From Apostichopus japonicus (lineage: Eukaryota > Echinodermata > Holothuroidea > Aspidochirotida > Stichopodidae), in the NCBI RefSeq assembly GCF_037975245.1, contig NC_092567.1, positions 15,865,876-15,929,875 of the forward strand: DNA of 64,000 nucleotides. The letters are read 5' to 3'. The first letter of the stretch is position 1; each line of letters opens with the position of its first letter. Positions 33,001 through 47,261 of the stretch are shown one piece after another. Below the pieces are notes generated by a model. The model saw only the letters and a list, made by a program, of their open reading frames with translations, made no database searches and was not told the origin of the DNA. A program made the translations under genes and the position numbers.

Positions 33001-34336
33001 GACATTTAGCTATAGAATTCTATACTGTTTGTTATTCGCAGAGATATATTCCTTTCACCATACTCAGCAGATAATCCCTTTCCCCTATATGGCCTACTAT
33101 ACATTGGTCGACCTCGCGAGAGGTCCTACGGGGGATAATAAGATTGTTTTTTTTTTTTTATAGAATAGACGCTTTTTTCTTGGGAAAGCTGTCTATTGTT
33201 CAGTCATGGAGTTGCTGGTAAGTCTTACGTAATCACATTGTATAGAAGCCATTAACATACACTACAACATGAAGGTATACGTTTGTTTACCAAATGCAGA
33301 GGGATCAATACGGAGAAAACGTGATTAATTTAGTACGAGCTGAGGTTATAACGTGGATTAGTGTAGTCAAGGGTTTACTAGTATACATGAATGTATACAA
33401 CATCATGTGAGTAACTGATATTAAAGATGTATTTAACTTGGACGTTAAGTTTGCGACCACCATATTTGAGTTTTCAGACATACGTGTTGAATTCCCAACT
33501 CTCAAATTGCTATGGGGTTACCAGTGATTTCTATAAAGAAAGTGGCGAGGGGTGATAAAACTAATGATTAATTATACTTGTGAAAAGTACTGATATCGTC
33601 AATTGGTATCAATGTGTCATGGTCTAATAATATACGAACACGGGCTGCCCTTGATTTTTCAATCACTTGATCTCATTTCACGCCAACGTGACGTTATACA
33701 CACCGAAGAGTTACACATATAGCGTTTGTCAAATGTCATTCGCCGGAGGAAAATGAGAGGTCCGACCAAACAGCATTTTGGTGTTGTAGTTTTGTCGTTT
33801 ATTTTTAATGGCCTAATTAATAAAAGAAATAGTAGCGTTAATTAATTTAAAAGAACATTGATTTCAACCATTTCATATTTTTCAGTCCCGTTCAGTCTGT
33901 TTTTCTTCACACGGTTGGGCAGTGCTTGAATTTCTATAATCTTTAATCTTGAATTCCTCCCACACTACCCTCTCAAAACCATTCAACCTTGCTATTGTAG
34001 TAAAACTCCCTCTACTTGACAAATGGAATGCCACTAGAGCTGTGCGCTGTATAAAACTCAGTAGTGCATCTTCGAAAGCGTTACTTCTTGAATCAACAGT
34101 CAAGGAACCAGGACATCGAACGAATCGAAAGGTATGTCGACATTTGATTTTACAGTTCACTATATCCCTACGCTGTGAATCTGCGTTGATGGGAGTATAC
34201 TTCTATATCAACTAAGCAATTCGGGTCAGGTTGATGGAAAAATTATGACCATTTTTGGAATTAAAACGTAGGCTATGAGATAAGGTTATTTTGAAAAATG
34301 CTACTTCTCTTCTTAATAAAAATACTTTCCACAATC
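33001..34336. other. non-coding stretch
   Basis: No family recognised. A 92-codon minus frame at 33882-34160 shows no motif. T and A runs are the only simple repeats. The left end may still hold the LINE 5' region. Confidence 0.3.
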
Positions 34337-35997
<1,661 letters not shown>

Positions 35998-36344
35998 TAT
36001 ATATATATATATATTATACATATATTATATATGTATTATATTTATAATATAGGCATATACATACATAAAAAAAATTGTGGTGGGGGAGGGGGAGTCTCAG
36101 TTTTCCAAAATGTAACACCTTTCTTTAATTGATATCATTTTGGTTTAATTTAAACTGACATTCTCGGAGTTCATACACCTTCCTTCCATTCTGGGCGATT
36201 TTCGTATATTATGCGATCCGATATCAACTACTGTTATAAATACATCAATTTATCTGTAGCATTTTCTTAAAAAAATAAACTGTATTTTCCTGTATATTGC
36301 TGTGATCGCTAAGTTTAATTATTTCATTCAACATTTAACAGATC
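35998..36344. other. 5' flank of the FAD-linked oxidase
   Basis: A TA/TATTA patch and a G-rich patch are followed by 200 AT-rich bases. AACATTTAACAG ending at 36341, three bases before ATC-ATG, looks like an acceptor, so a 5'UTR intron is possible. Confidence 0.35.
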
Positions 36345-37955
36345 ATGGGACATAAACAAAGTAAACAAAGAAGGGAACAGAACCGGGAAGCAAACAAACA
36401 ACCCGACACGAACGACCAGAATGAGAGGAACGCGGATACGACGGAACTCATCACGTTACCCGACGATGGAAGAAAACAATTGTATAACTTCCTTCTGGCC
36501 TCGGAGACACCACGACTAGGCGCCACGATTCCAGAATTGGTTAATAATGAAGATGAGCTGAAAAACGTGATCAAGTCCGCTCGTGAAGCCAAGGAAATAG
36601 TTCGTGTTGTCGGTTCTGCGCATTCGATAGGTCCTGCAATTGGTGACACAGAGAATACACCGAATGAAAGGCGTATTAGGCTCGGCGGAGAGTTGCGATC
36701 CTTCACCGTCCTGTCTGAGGAAGGTGATACAAAGACTGTGAAAGTCGGGGGAGGCTGCTACCTCGGTAAAAATCCTCTTGACAAGGATTCTACTTGGGAT
36801 AACTCCGTTAATGTTCAATTAGCAAAAATCAACTGTGCTATACCGATACTTGGCGGAATCACGCAACAATCCATTGCTGGTTTTACGATGACTGGCTCAG
36901 CTGGAGGAAGTGTGGCTCATGGATTTGAGGATATCATAAAAGAAATCCATTTCATTGATGGGAAGGGTCAGTCACAGGTGGCAGAGAGGGGTACAGACCT
37001 GTTCAACGCGGTCGGAGTATCCATGGGTCTCTTTGGTGTCATAACTTACATGGTATTGGAAGTTAAAACTCCAAGTTTCAATGTAGGAGGGGTTGAAAAA
37101 ACAGTCAGCGTAGCGGAATCCGTTCTGGCTGTCAATGAAAACACAGGAACTAGTAAATTACAAGACACTCTCGAGAATACTGAGTACTTCCGTCTCACGT
37201 GGTTTCCTCAGAAGTACGCGCAACGAGTCACAGAATGGTCAGGTAAAAGAAGCGAGTCAACAAAGATCGTACCCTACAAGAGTGTTATAGGGAACCATTG
37301 GGTAGCCGGAGCAGCGGCGATGGCCTTGCGAATGATGCATTGGGGTCTTACCCATGTGCCATGTGAGGACACGTATAAACTTGTCGGGGATACCCTGAAG
37401 ATATTTACACATGAAAACCCTACCGAATTTAATGATATTTGGTACAAAACGATACCGATGGATGACCAAGTACCTACCGATACAATTTTCAGAACCGAAT
37501 TCACCGAGCTATGGTTTCCGATGGAAGAGACAGAGAACGTCATAAATATTCTCAAGAAATTGTTCGAAGACCAGCAAGTTGCTGGCAACTACGCATGCGA
37601 GCTCTACGCTGGTAAAAGGTCTCCATTTTGGATGAGCCCAGCTTATAATCGTAATGTATTTCGTGTCGACCCTTTTTGGTTTTATCATCAAAAAGGAGAC
37701 GCAAGGGAGTACTACGATCATTATTGGAAGGCTCTGATGAAGGTTGATGGAGTTCGCCTTCACTGGGGCAAATACCTTCCGTACAGCGGCGGCACCTACG
37801 GAGGCGTAGAGTATGGTGCTGCCTTTCTGAAGAATTCGTACCCCAAGATGGATGACTGGCTAGCACTGAGAGCGGAGTATGATCCTGATCAGATTTACTT
37901 GACAGAATATTGGCGAAAGCTGTTTGGCATCGAAACAATTTCTGCACAGGAGTGA
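36345..37955 (+). CDS. FAD-linked oxidase, ALO/gulonolactone-oxidase type, uninterrupted 536 aa
   Basis: A single open frame encodes a vanillyl-alcohol-oxidase-superfamily flavoprotein. Residues about 60-235 are the FAD-binding (PCMH) fold: IPELVNNEDELKNVI, VVGSAHSIG at 88-96 with H93 in the place of the histidine that links FAD covalently in related enzymes, then VKVGGGCYLG and GGITQQSIAGFTMTGSAGGS. The C-terminal half matches the D-arabinono-lactone oxidase domain, with LHWGKYLP (H473) and the closing DPDQIYLTEYWRKLFG. Such enzymes oxidise aldonolactones or related sugars and alcohols using O2; the substrate here is not predictable. The start MGHKQSKQRR fits an N-myristoylation site (G2, S6) followed by basic residues, so membrane attachment is possible. 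No coding introns, unlike the other genes in the window. AATAAA lies at 38428-38433. Confidence 0.85.
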   Translation: MGHKQSKQRREQNREANKQPDTNDQNERNADTTELITLPDDGRKQLYNFLLASETPRLGATIPELVNNEDELKNVIKSAREAKEIVRVVGSAHSIGPAIGDTENTPNERRIRLGGELRSFTVLSEEGDTKTVKVGGGCYLGKNPLDKDSTWDNSVNVQLAKINCAIPILGGITQQSIAGFTMTGSAGGSVAHGFEDIIKEIHFIDGKGQSQVAERGTDLFNAVGVSMGLFGVITYMVLEVKTPSFNVGGVEKTVSVAESVLAVNENTGTSKLQDTLENTEYFRLTWFPQKYAQRVTEWSGKRSESTKIVPYKSVIGNHWVAGAAAMALRMMHWGLTHVPCEDTYKLVGDTLKIFTHENPTEFNDIWYKTIPMDDQVPTDTIFRTEFTELWFPMEETENVINILKKLFEDQQVAGNYACELYAGKRSPFWMSPAYNRNVFRVDPFWFYHQKGDAREYYDHYWKALMKVDGVRLHWGKYLPYSGGTYGGVEYGAAFLKNSYPKMDDWLALRAEYDPDQIYLTEYWRKLFGIETISAQE

Positions 37956-39544
37956 GGTTTACCTTTGGCCAGTCAATTGTTGAGAGTTATCTGTACATCC
38001 GAACATGGAGGTCAAAACAGACCTCCATGATCCGAACAATTTAACATAACACGGCCTTTGTTCATTCCTGCATGCATGCTTCAAGTCCCAAATTAAGCGT
38101 AGTCATTTATTAGGATTTAATTGTGAGAAACAATTTGAAATTCAACAGAATTCGTCTTATCTTCAGATTTCCAGATGAAACCCCAATCTCAATAACTTGG
38201 TCGATTGAAATTAACGTACTTTGAATGACTAAACGTTCATCTACCCAAGGACGTGGAATCACAATATCAGGTTTTGATGTCATTTGGGCAAATGCACTTC
38301 AAAGCGTTACTTATGCTATTATAATCTGCCTGTTGTTCATCCTTGAAATCTGATACATTTGGAATGTTTGCTTATCAAAGGGCTCTTTCAAAATACATCA
38401 TTATGTAGGAATGATCTTTCTTCTGTGAATAAATGAATGGTAAATTATAAGGAGGAACAAAGACTTAATTCATATGAATTGTTCCCATGACAACGTCCAT
38501 TTTGTTGTTGCCAGACACGTTCACGAAATGACACGTAAATTTATTGTTCATAACTTCACAATACAACATGGTATGAAAATTGTGGTTTTCGCCTAAAGAT
38601 TCAGAACGAAAAGTCAGGAAGTTTTGCTAAGCAATCGACTTCAGCCACCATAACATAGTTTGAAAACTTGAGATAATCACCTGCTGAAACGCTTGCGCTA
38701 AGTGCCAAAATGCAACCGGGAAAGATTTGGAGAAAAAAATAGCTTTATATCTTTTACAGCCTGAGAACTGTTCATGGTACAGTAGATGTATAGTCATAAA
38801 AAACCGTAGTATTGCAATTTAAACTATAGCCTAACTTTAGGTGGAATTTAAGCGTAATATGTAAATGCTAAGTATGTGAAGTATGTTGATTATTATTATT
38901 ATTATTCTTCTTCTTCTTCTTCTAATTTCTAGTAATGACAACTTAAGACTTAATCTGTTTCTAGCCCAATAGTTTTTGTTTCTTCTGATTTTCAAATATG
39001 TGCCGTTAAGGTAAGCTACGTGTCTGGAAAATGTTAACTTGAGACCAAATTGTTAAATCATAATCTAGATCTAATTGTAAATATTTGTTCTTGTTGCAGT
39101 CAGTGCTTACTAGAGCCTATCATTGGGTTAACATAGGGTGACCCATGACTTCAAGTTTTTACTATGTAGCTTCGTACACCATTTTACCGAACTGCATATT
39201 ATGTGCCATCATGCATGCGCAAACAAAGTTTAAAGAAACATGATAATTAAGTGGGGGTAATGTTTTCATCAAAATTTAATTTAGCTAGCCAATGGCATAT
39301 ATCGCCCATTGTTATCAATATATATCATGGTCAAATATATTAGACATGAGTGTTCTTGAATGTTTTATTCACTCAAAGCAAATTCAAGCTTCAGACTTTG
39401 CGGAGAGATTTTTTGTTCAGCAGTGATTATTAATCTTCTCAGAAATGTGTTTTTGTGCCTGAAAGTTGGTAGGAGAGAATTAGAATATCCAACAACTTAC
39501 GGGGATTTGATATCAATTCCATAGAAATTGAATCTCTCTTTCTC
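37956..39544. other. 3' flank of the oxidase
   Basis: AT-rich, without recognised genes. A mixed ATT/CTT triplet run is at 38892-38922. A near-palindrome GGAGGTC..GACCTCC at about 38009-38031 is a possible hairpin. Confidence 0.35.
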
Positions 39545-39866
39545 TCTAGCATTATGTGGTATAAGCTTCGACTTTACAAGGATTACCTGAAACCGCTTGG
39601 GCTGCCGGGCTTCGCATCCAGGACTCCCAAAAAGGCCCTAAGACCTGTGCCTCATAGTCCTTACAAGGTCTTGGACATAAATTCCATAGACATTTCCCTT
39701 TGCATCGAAGGTCAATGCGCCGATGGATGGGGCCAGTCGAATGTGTGGGTGGGGAAGGCATGGCTTCTGTATTCCAAGTGTCGTTGTACAAATAACCAAA
39801 GTGGGTTTTACATGTGCCAGACTGCATATTTAGCTCTTCAATTTCACTGTATAGTATACGAATAAT
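39545..39866 (+). pseudogene. decayed Cdc20/Fizzy-like WD40 fragment (tentative)
   Basis: After an acceptor-like run ending CTCTCTAG, a GC-richer 104-codon frame contains RPVPHSPYKVLDINSID and then DGWGQSNVWVGKAWLLYS. These resemble the R.IP..P.KVLDAP and DW...NVLAVGL..VYLWS segments that open the propeller of Cdc20/Fzr1 proteins. The similarity needs frame adjustments, so I read it as a degraded copy or chance. No other exons are seen. Confidence 0.25.
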
Positions 39867-41198
39867 TCCTTCCCCTAAGAACAAACCCCTTCCATACCAC
39901 TGTATTTAAGTACCACATATGTCCATGTATACTTGGGCTGAGGAAGCAGGAGGCTTTAAGGGTAATTTTTACAAAAGATAATATTAGTCAAGAAATATAG
40001 TCTGAACTGACAGGAAATGTCTTAGTGCTCATCATTCAGCGTTAATGTTGTGCCTAATCACCCTTCAATACGATGTAGCCCGCCCCTCCCCTCCCAGACA
40101 GTAAGAAGCTACCGGCATATGGCGTAGAACACTTGACACCTCACCATCTCTACATATGTAAGGGAATTATCTTAAGATTATCTTCACGATAGGCGACGAA
40201 AGCCAGATTGTGCCTTGGTGAAAATGATGCAACCGGGCCCATTTTTGTTTAAAGGCCATCCTTTTTTGGCTACGTAAATTATGACAATGAGGATACGTTG
40301 TTTTTTCCCCATGCCCCAATAATGACTTAGGGCCTTGCAAGGGCTGTAGCACCACCTCAATCCCTCTCTCGACACACATGCAGATTAGCTACCATATTGG
40401 TATAAAGACATACCACATTGGGCATAGGCTGTCTTCCATATGCCAACAAAAAGGTGATTAGTTCTTGCATTTTGCTCACAATTTTGGTGACTACTTGATT
40501 TGAGTGAAAATGAGTACAATTTGATATTAGGTATGTCAGAATGTGCACAAGGCTGTGCCAAGAACCAAACTAGCGGCTCGATACCTATATATGGCTATGA
40601 TGAATTTGGAAGTTTACTTAAAAGCGAGAGAGTAGAGTTATATAAAACAATCTCTATGAAGGGTCTTCCTCAAGAACAATGAAGCCCACCAAATTCAATT
40701 TTTTTTCCGATACTGACTAGGGGAATAATTAACAGAAAACTAAAATAGACGGCACCCTTTACTCGTTTCTTAGACTTTTTTTTTTAGGCAAATGTACCGA
40801 GATGTTTAAGACACAGAGGTTGTATGAAATAATTTATGGCTGAAAGTTACATACACACGTGAAATATGGTATCATAGAATATTCATTGATGTTATGATGA
40901 CTTCATAAATCGTTTTAGTGAGACCAGGATATACCTGCTTCCCTTTCTGCCCAAAAGTTCTTACGAAAGGGGACACAGCCCCCGGGTGAGGTCAATAAGG
41001 GGAAGGGAAAATATCTAAACTGTGATATGAAATAAAATATTTAACAAAAGGGCGCGGTTACATGATTTGGCTCAGGGCACAACATGATACTGACTTCACG
41101 GTCTGCCCTACCATTCACAACTTGACTCGCCACTTAGTACTTATTCCCATACGAAGGTTACACGATTACACGTATATCAAAAGCTCGTTGCTAGCAGA
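39867..41198. other. non-coding stretch
   Basis: Nothing recognisable. Short frames at 40357-40682 show no motif. Confidence 0.3.
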
Positions 41199-41268
41199 TC
41201 ATTCTTGCGCATTCTTTTCTACCAATCGATGAGCTCATCGATTGGTAGAAAAGAATGCGCAAGAATGA
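41199..41268. repeat. 70-bp perfect palindrome without spacer
   Basis: The sequence reads into itself around GATGAGCTCATC (centre 41233/41234), with flanks such as TTGCGCATTCTTTTCTACC and its exact complement. By eye it is perfect over 35 bp per arm. Confidence 0.95.
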
Positions 41269-44200
41269 CGTATTAAAAGAAGAAACAAGTTGCAAGAAAA
41301 TAGGTAAAATGAACAAATACTGGTAATTTCTGGAATTATTTATTAGGTTTGGAACGATCGTTACTACTGTACAGTAGCAGCCATATTATTATATACAATT
41401 AACCCACCAATTACCAAAAACAGTTGCTTTTGGTAGTAAGAGTAGGATACAGAGAATTGAATGGAACAGGACGAGTTTATCAACAACAAAGATTTCACAC
41501 CAAGTTTTGAAGTTAAAAGATCAGTGTGTGTGTGTGTGTGTGTGAAACAAAATATGAGGAATATTTTACACTTAAAACATGCAGGGGTAGATGCACAAAT
41601 GAGTTAGTTTGTAACGTAGATAAAAAAAAACAGTGACCCTTTCTCTTAAAGCAGTACCCTCTTAAGTCTGTTGTTTGGTTTAAATCACGACACTGTCAGA
41701 GATAGACTATAGCTTGAACAGTTCGATTGTATGATTCCAGCGACGCCCTTAAACACTTATCAGCACTGTTATAATTTGAACTTACAGTACTGTAACACTA
41801 AATTAATAATCACTGTGAATCTGTAACAATTGATGAGCATGTTACTATGGGACCATTATTACAATCACCATTGATTATGTCTAGCAAATAATCAACAACA
41901 ACAACAACCCTGGCGCATGTGTTTTGTTATAAGTATAGTCTTTTTGTTATATCGTAATATGTTATACTCAAAGTGATAACTCAAACGTTTAAGTAAAATG
42001 CCAGAAATTATTAACCAACAAAAACAGATGCTTCGATGGATAATAATATCTGTTTCCAAAAAAGTTCAGTTTTTGTTATCAATTAAGCAATTCGTATAAG
42101 TTAATTATGCACTTGGTCCTGGAATGCTAGACTAGTGCTGGAGCCAATACACCACACAATCTGTGTCCAAAATACGTGCTACTTTTCAACAATAGGAATC
42201 GGTCCTTACACTCTCACTGCTACATGGTATTTACGGTAGTCGTAAATCATTTCCTGTAGGCTAATAGTACAAACCAGTGTCTGGTTTCTTTGAAACACAT
42301 CCTTCTATATCTATATCAGTTCAGGAAGTCCGATTGTTACCATTCATAGTAAAGGGTAACCTAACAAACATCCTACAGTGACAATTGCTTTCTAAGTACA
42401 TTGGAGATAACGCGGCTTTTTCGAAGTTCACCAAGCGTAACATGTATAAAGATAAGTTATAGATAACAAGAGGGTATAAGTTAAGGGAACGTACAAAATA
42501 CTATTAATGGTATCGTATACCATCCAATATTGCCTATATGGTGGTACACAAGTGCAAACTTATTTATATGATGCCAAAGAACAGAATTTCGCTTTAGCCC
42601 TGATCATAAAGTAAATGATCGCAGTAATGTGTCTGATAGCTACATTGACAACAAGTGTTCATATCAGGAACCTTAATTTTAAAGGGCTCAAATCTGCACA
42701 AAGCTTGAAATAAAGTCCTATAGTATAAGTTAAAACCGAGCAGTGTACATTCAAGTTGTCACCATCAATATTCTGTACACGGATAAAATAACGTTAACAG
42801 TTCTGTAACAGCGAATTATGTCTTCCATAATAACAGCGCTGCCATTTGCTAGTAACATCAAAATCAACCCACGTGGACTAACAGTAGAACAAAAAACAAC
42901 AACAATTGATTGTTTAGGCCTTGCGGTGTAAAAACTAAACCTTTTTATTATTGTTCGAAGCAAGGAACACTGCCTCTCACCTTGCCTCTCACAAATGCGC
43001 CTTGTTTTAAGCAGAATTACAGTAGCTAAGGTTACCAAACTTTCCAAGCAGAAGAAGGGGGGGGGGGAGGGTTGGATCCTGAATCCGCATCTAGTTGTTA
43101 ACAACGAATGGACATAGTGACGTGAATGGTACCTTCATTAATGTGCTTAAATTCACACTTTCTTTTTTGGTGTAAATATTGCACCTAACAGTAAACTTAA
43201 GATTCTGAATCTAACTTGAGCCGCCAAATACACCAGTGTATTATAAATAAGACTTTAATGTACAAATAAGTTATATATCTATATAATATATAAAACGTAC
43301 AACAAAATCATGAATGAATTTATAATTTGAATAGAAAAAAAAAGAAAAAAAGAAAGAAAAAAAGTGAGAATTATTCAATGAGAATTGCACAAGTTTAGAT
43401 ACATTGTAGTTTTAGTAATGAGAAGAATTAGGACAAAATTACAGTTGTTGTTCCCTAACTAAAACAGGCTCTTAACTGATTATCAATCAAAACAATCAAA
43501 CTATAGTTGTTGTTCCCTACCTAAGACAGGCTCTTAACTGATTATCAATCAAAACCATCAAAATGAAACTAAAATAAAAATATAAATAGGAAATATTATG
43601 TATATTGCCTTAAAGTTCAGTAAGATAAATAACTGTAACTGCACAGTGATAGTTTGACTAAATATCAGGAAATCCTACCTAAAGATTTGAATTGAAACAA
43701 AAATTTACATGACACCAGGATGCCCACACATACCCCTTATTCCTGCTACTGAGATATGGTGTGCCTAAGTGGGCTTGGGCCCTGCTTTGACCAATTTGGT
43801 GGGTTTCATGTGGAACACAAAGTACTTTAGTTTGAATAACACATAACAGATCGCCAATAGTATTTCATTCCTTGACAATCAATTATGTGATGGCATTTCA
43901 TTAGTTTTTTTTCAATTGCCGCAAGTGATGTTCGTAACAACGTCAGCCGTGACTCTAATTTTGATATAACACTAGACCAATGATTCTGTCGTCAGAATGT
44001 GGTAGGCTTAGGTTTCATCTTTGTGCTTCATTTAAACAAAACAGAAAACCCGCATCTTTGAAAAACATTAAACATCCAATTACAACACTAATTCATGGAA
44101 GTAACGATATCTTTCTGTTCAATTTATGTGATGATCATGCAGAGAAAGAAACACTGTTAATGCAGCCAACATACGATTTAAATGTTGTATACATATGAAA

Positions 44201-45546
44201 AGAAACATGGGGTTTTAGTGCAATGACCTGGTGAATGAAAACCTTTACTAGATGGAAAGTTATAAGTCACCATCAGCAAATAAAAAGTGTCGACGACATT
44301 GTCGATACTAAAATTTTGGCAGCTTTGCTGCACAATTGTTTATATGGTCAGATCATGTACCATCCGTTAATGGCCCCATAACACTGCCCTCAAGTATACT
44401 ACCAACACAGAATGGGCCTAATTTGATTCATCTTCTGCTGTGTATGTATCCAAGCAGCTCTGATGGATTATAAGATTTTAACGGCTACATAATGTCAAAG
44501 AACAAGTTGGAGTGTCTCAGCCGTTAGGGATGAAAGTACATTTCAATGTGTGTGTGTGTTTGTTTAGCAATTTCTAGCAGGCTAAGATTTAGGAACAACC
44601 CCGACGACCTTGAGTATGAACAGCCCATGAGAGATGGAACCATCAATAAACAACGGAGGAAGACATCACAGGAAGTACTTCGTGAAAACATCTGCTACAG
44701 AGCTTAAAAATATTCACCTCATCTTGTGCTAATAATGAAAGTATTCTATTAGACAGCCGATACCATAGACGATTAAACTAGGTCCACAGGGGCCTATGAT
44801 TCAATTACGCTGTTCTTGAACTAAAAAAACTAAAACCATTTGAGGCGATCATCACAGTTTCCAAATTCGCCCAAACAAAATGGGTGAAATGCTTTCAAAA
44901 GCCCTTTCCTGGTGATTCAGACCCGGCATTGAAAAAATTCCTAGATAATGTGGTAGGTTTCCACAAAAAGCCTCAATATTTAGCTCTGAGAGATTGATTT
45001 TTTTTTGGGGGGGGGAGGGTGATTGTTGAATACTGAATATGTACAACCATTTTTGTTGTGTGGGGGGGGGGAAGGGGGTACCTTAAGCATATTTAAGAAC
45101 AAGCATTAAAGAATTTTCTTGCTCAAAAATAGAATATGGCTAAAAACTCTCTCCATTATAGAATCAATCGATCAAACCTTTCTGTTTTGTTACATATTAC
45201 CGTTTCTTCAACTTCAGAAGAAATGATCTCGACCAACAAAACCTTGTATCACGCAAGCAATCTCCATGGCGTTGCTTATAGAATATTTGGCACTAAAACG
45301 TATACAGAAACAGACACAAACACCACCACCACAACGTGTACTGAAAAAATCTACGGGAATAGCCTTGTATTAATCCAAACAAAATTTGATCTTTGCAATT
45401 TTTAGTGCTAGTCGTTCGATAACATCCTCAGGGCAAACAATCCTTCACACATATATCTCTTTAAGGTGTTCTGCAAAGCGAAACAATCAGGCGCTCTCCA
45501 GCCATACCCCAAAATCAACAGAGCATGCTGTCATATGCTTTTCAAG
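41269..45546. other. long non-coding stretch with small repeats
   Basis: It contains a GT run (41523-41545) and a direct repeat of about 60 bp at 43441-43560 (GTTGTTGTTCCCTA..TAACTGATTATCAATC, twice). G runs lie near 43059 and 45006, and a purine-rich A/G patch at 43334-43370. The frames present have no known motif. It lies 3' of the BRSK gene on its strand, so part may be a long 3'UTR. Confidence 0.35.
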
Positions 45547-45722
45547 AAAAAGTCGCCCAGGAAAGAACCTGGGCACGAAAACCAAACTACCGAACGACTG
45601 ATCCGCTCTCAACCCCAGTCCCCTTGCATCAGGACTGTGACTGTGTGATCATCGTCAGGTGTGCTTCACCATTCCCCTCGAAAGGGAACAGAAACTACAC
45701 ATGATCTTAGCCAAAAGGCTGT
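45547..45722 (-). ncRNA. U2 snRNA-like locus (5' domain conserved, body unusual)
   Basis: On the minus strand it starts GCCTTTTGGCTAAGATCA and continues GTGTAGTTTCTGTTC, matching the 5' end of U2 snRNA over about 33 bases with two changes. One change turns the branch-site-pairing GUAGUA into GUAGUU. After that it departs from U2: a hairpin TTCCCTTTCGAGGGGAA, another around CAGTCC..GGACTG, and near the end GCCCAGG..CCTGGGC followed by TTTTT. Total about 176 bases, close to U2 length, and much richer in GC than its surroundings. It could be a divergent snRNA, a U2-derived pseudogene or a SINE with a U2-like head. Confidence 0.45.
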
Positions 45723-45849
45723 CATATCACTGCTAGTTTGCAAGTCGCACATCTGGTATGTTCCCAGCTGGTGAGCGTTTTCAACCAAATCGTATTTCTT
45801 TAATTCAGAGATTGTCAAACAGTACAAATAATGCACACTAGGATCCAGA

Positions 45850-46225
45850 GCTAGGGGTATTGGTCAGGGGGGGGGCGAGAATGGTCTGTAGGGGCGCTTT
45901 CGACACTATCTAAGCGGAGCGCCACCACAGGTTGGCGCGGAGCGTACGAACATTTTTTGAGTAATGATACTCCCTAGATCGCCGGAAATGACCCTTTCTG
46001 GGCCTTGCTAATTTGCAGATAAACGAAAAATAAATAGCCATTAAGAGCATTTTGTCAGAAAATTACACCAACAAAATGTGACAAATGTCAATAGGTAGAT
46101 GAGAGCGCAATAAAAAGTCAATAATCGCGAATAAGTAAAAAGAGATAAAAAGCTGTAAAGGGTGCCAGCAGTCCATTTGAGTCCGTCAGGGGGGGGGGGG
46201 CATCCACCCCCCTGACTGTGCAGTA
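45850..46225. mobile_element. TIR-family element with G-rich ends
   Basis: Similar, in reverse orientation, to the well-bounded element at 59423-59805. It shares GCGCCACCACAGGTTGGCGC, ATCGCCGGAAATG, AGTCAATAATCGCGAATAAG and AGTCCATTTGAGTCCGTCAG. Its own target duplication is not clear. Confidence 0.6.
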
Positions 46226-47261
46226 CTTATCACGAATGGTGTTTACTATTGTTATATCATTGTTCCTGATCAAATCCATCCACTTTATTTTATACTTAAA
46301 AAAACTGCATTCTTGCTATAATCGGCTTGCCTTGAACCGGAGTACGGCATTGCTCTTACAAGTTCCATATTAAACCTTGTGACCCTATCAATTAGCACAT
46401 TCAAAATAACTGTCCATATTATTGAGAGCACACTCAATTTTCATGTTCTATCTTGGAGTGAAATGTCATCAGCTATGTGCAGAAAAACGCAATTTGGTTA
46501 ACATTATTGACAGCTGCATGAAAGAAACATAATGTCCCATCACAAAAATATAATTAGATTAGCTTGTTTCATACTATCTGCCAATTGTTTAAGGTTCATG
46601 TGTCGTTTACAGGCAAGTGTAAAATCCTTCGAGTGAAGGGCTTATGAAATGTATTTGCACATTAATCATAGGCCTACTATGCAGCCTTGAAAACTAAAAA
46701 GAGGTGCTGATGTCCTAATATGCATTATGTTTACTGTTACAAATGTAAACTGTTTAAAATTATAACAAGCTTCTTTGGTCAGAAGGTAAACTGTCGAAGA
46801 AACAAACTTTTTCCACATTTTACAAGTAACGAATCATTCTCAAATGGTCCTTGTAACCTTCAATTATCCAAGCCTAAAATAAACCATAAAGTTTCTTTTT
46901 AAAACTACAATTTGGATAGCCTACCATTATCATACAGCTTATACTGTACTTCTAGCGTATCAAGGAAAAAACACCATTGTGTACAAAATTTGCTTTTAAG
47001 GGCCTAGGAAAAATGCAGTCTATACAATTTCTTGAATAAGCCAGTTTACTTTCATTGTCTAGATACAAAACAGTCTGAGAAAAGCAATTCTTTGGGGGGC
47101 TACAAGCCAACTAATAATTGGTTTCAGGACATACAAATACTGCTTAATAAGCATTGCTTGGAGGTGATAAACCAGACTACGAGAGCTGTACTGGCAGGCA
47201 CAGTAGCCATCACAAACAGTATCCGTTCATGCATGAATTACAAAATAAAATAAAACTGTTA
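46226..47261. other. non-coding stretch
   Basis: No element boundary or protein recognised. Confidence 0.3.

Noticed and set aside
36335-37947. Several long minus-strand frames opposite the FAD-linked oxidase
   Set aside because: Shadows of a strongly coding plus-strand frame; no domain match by eye.
43334-43560. CRISPR-like spaced repeat (two copies of GTTGTTGTTCCCTA...)
   Set aside because: Only two copies in direct succession in a eukaryotic context; a simple local duplication.
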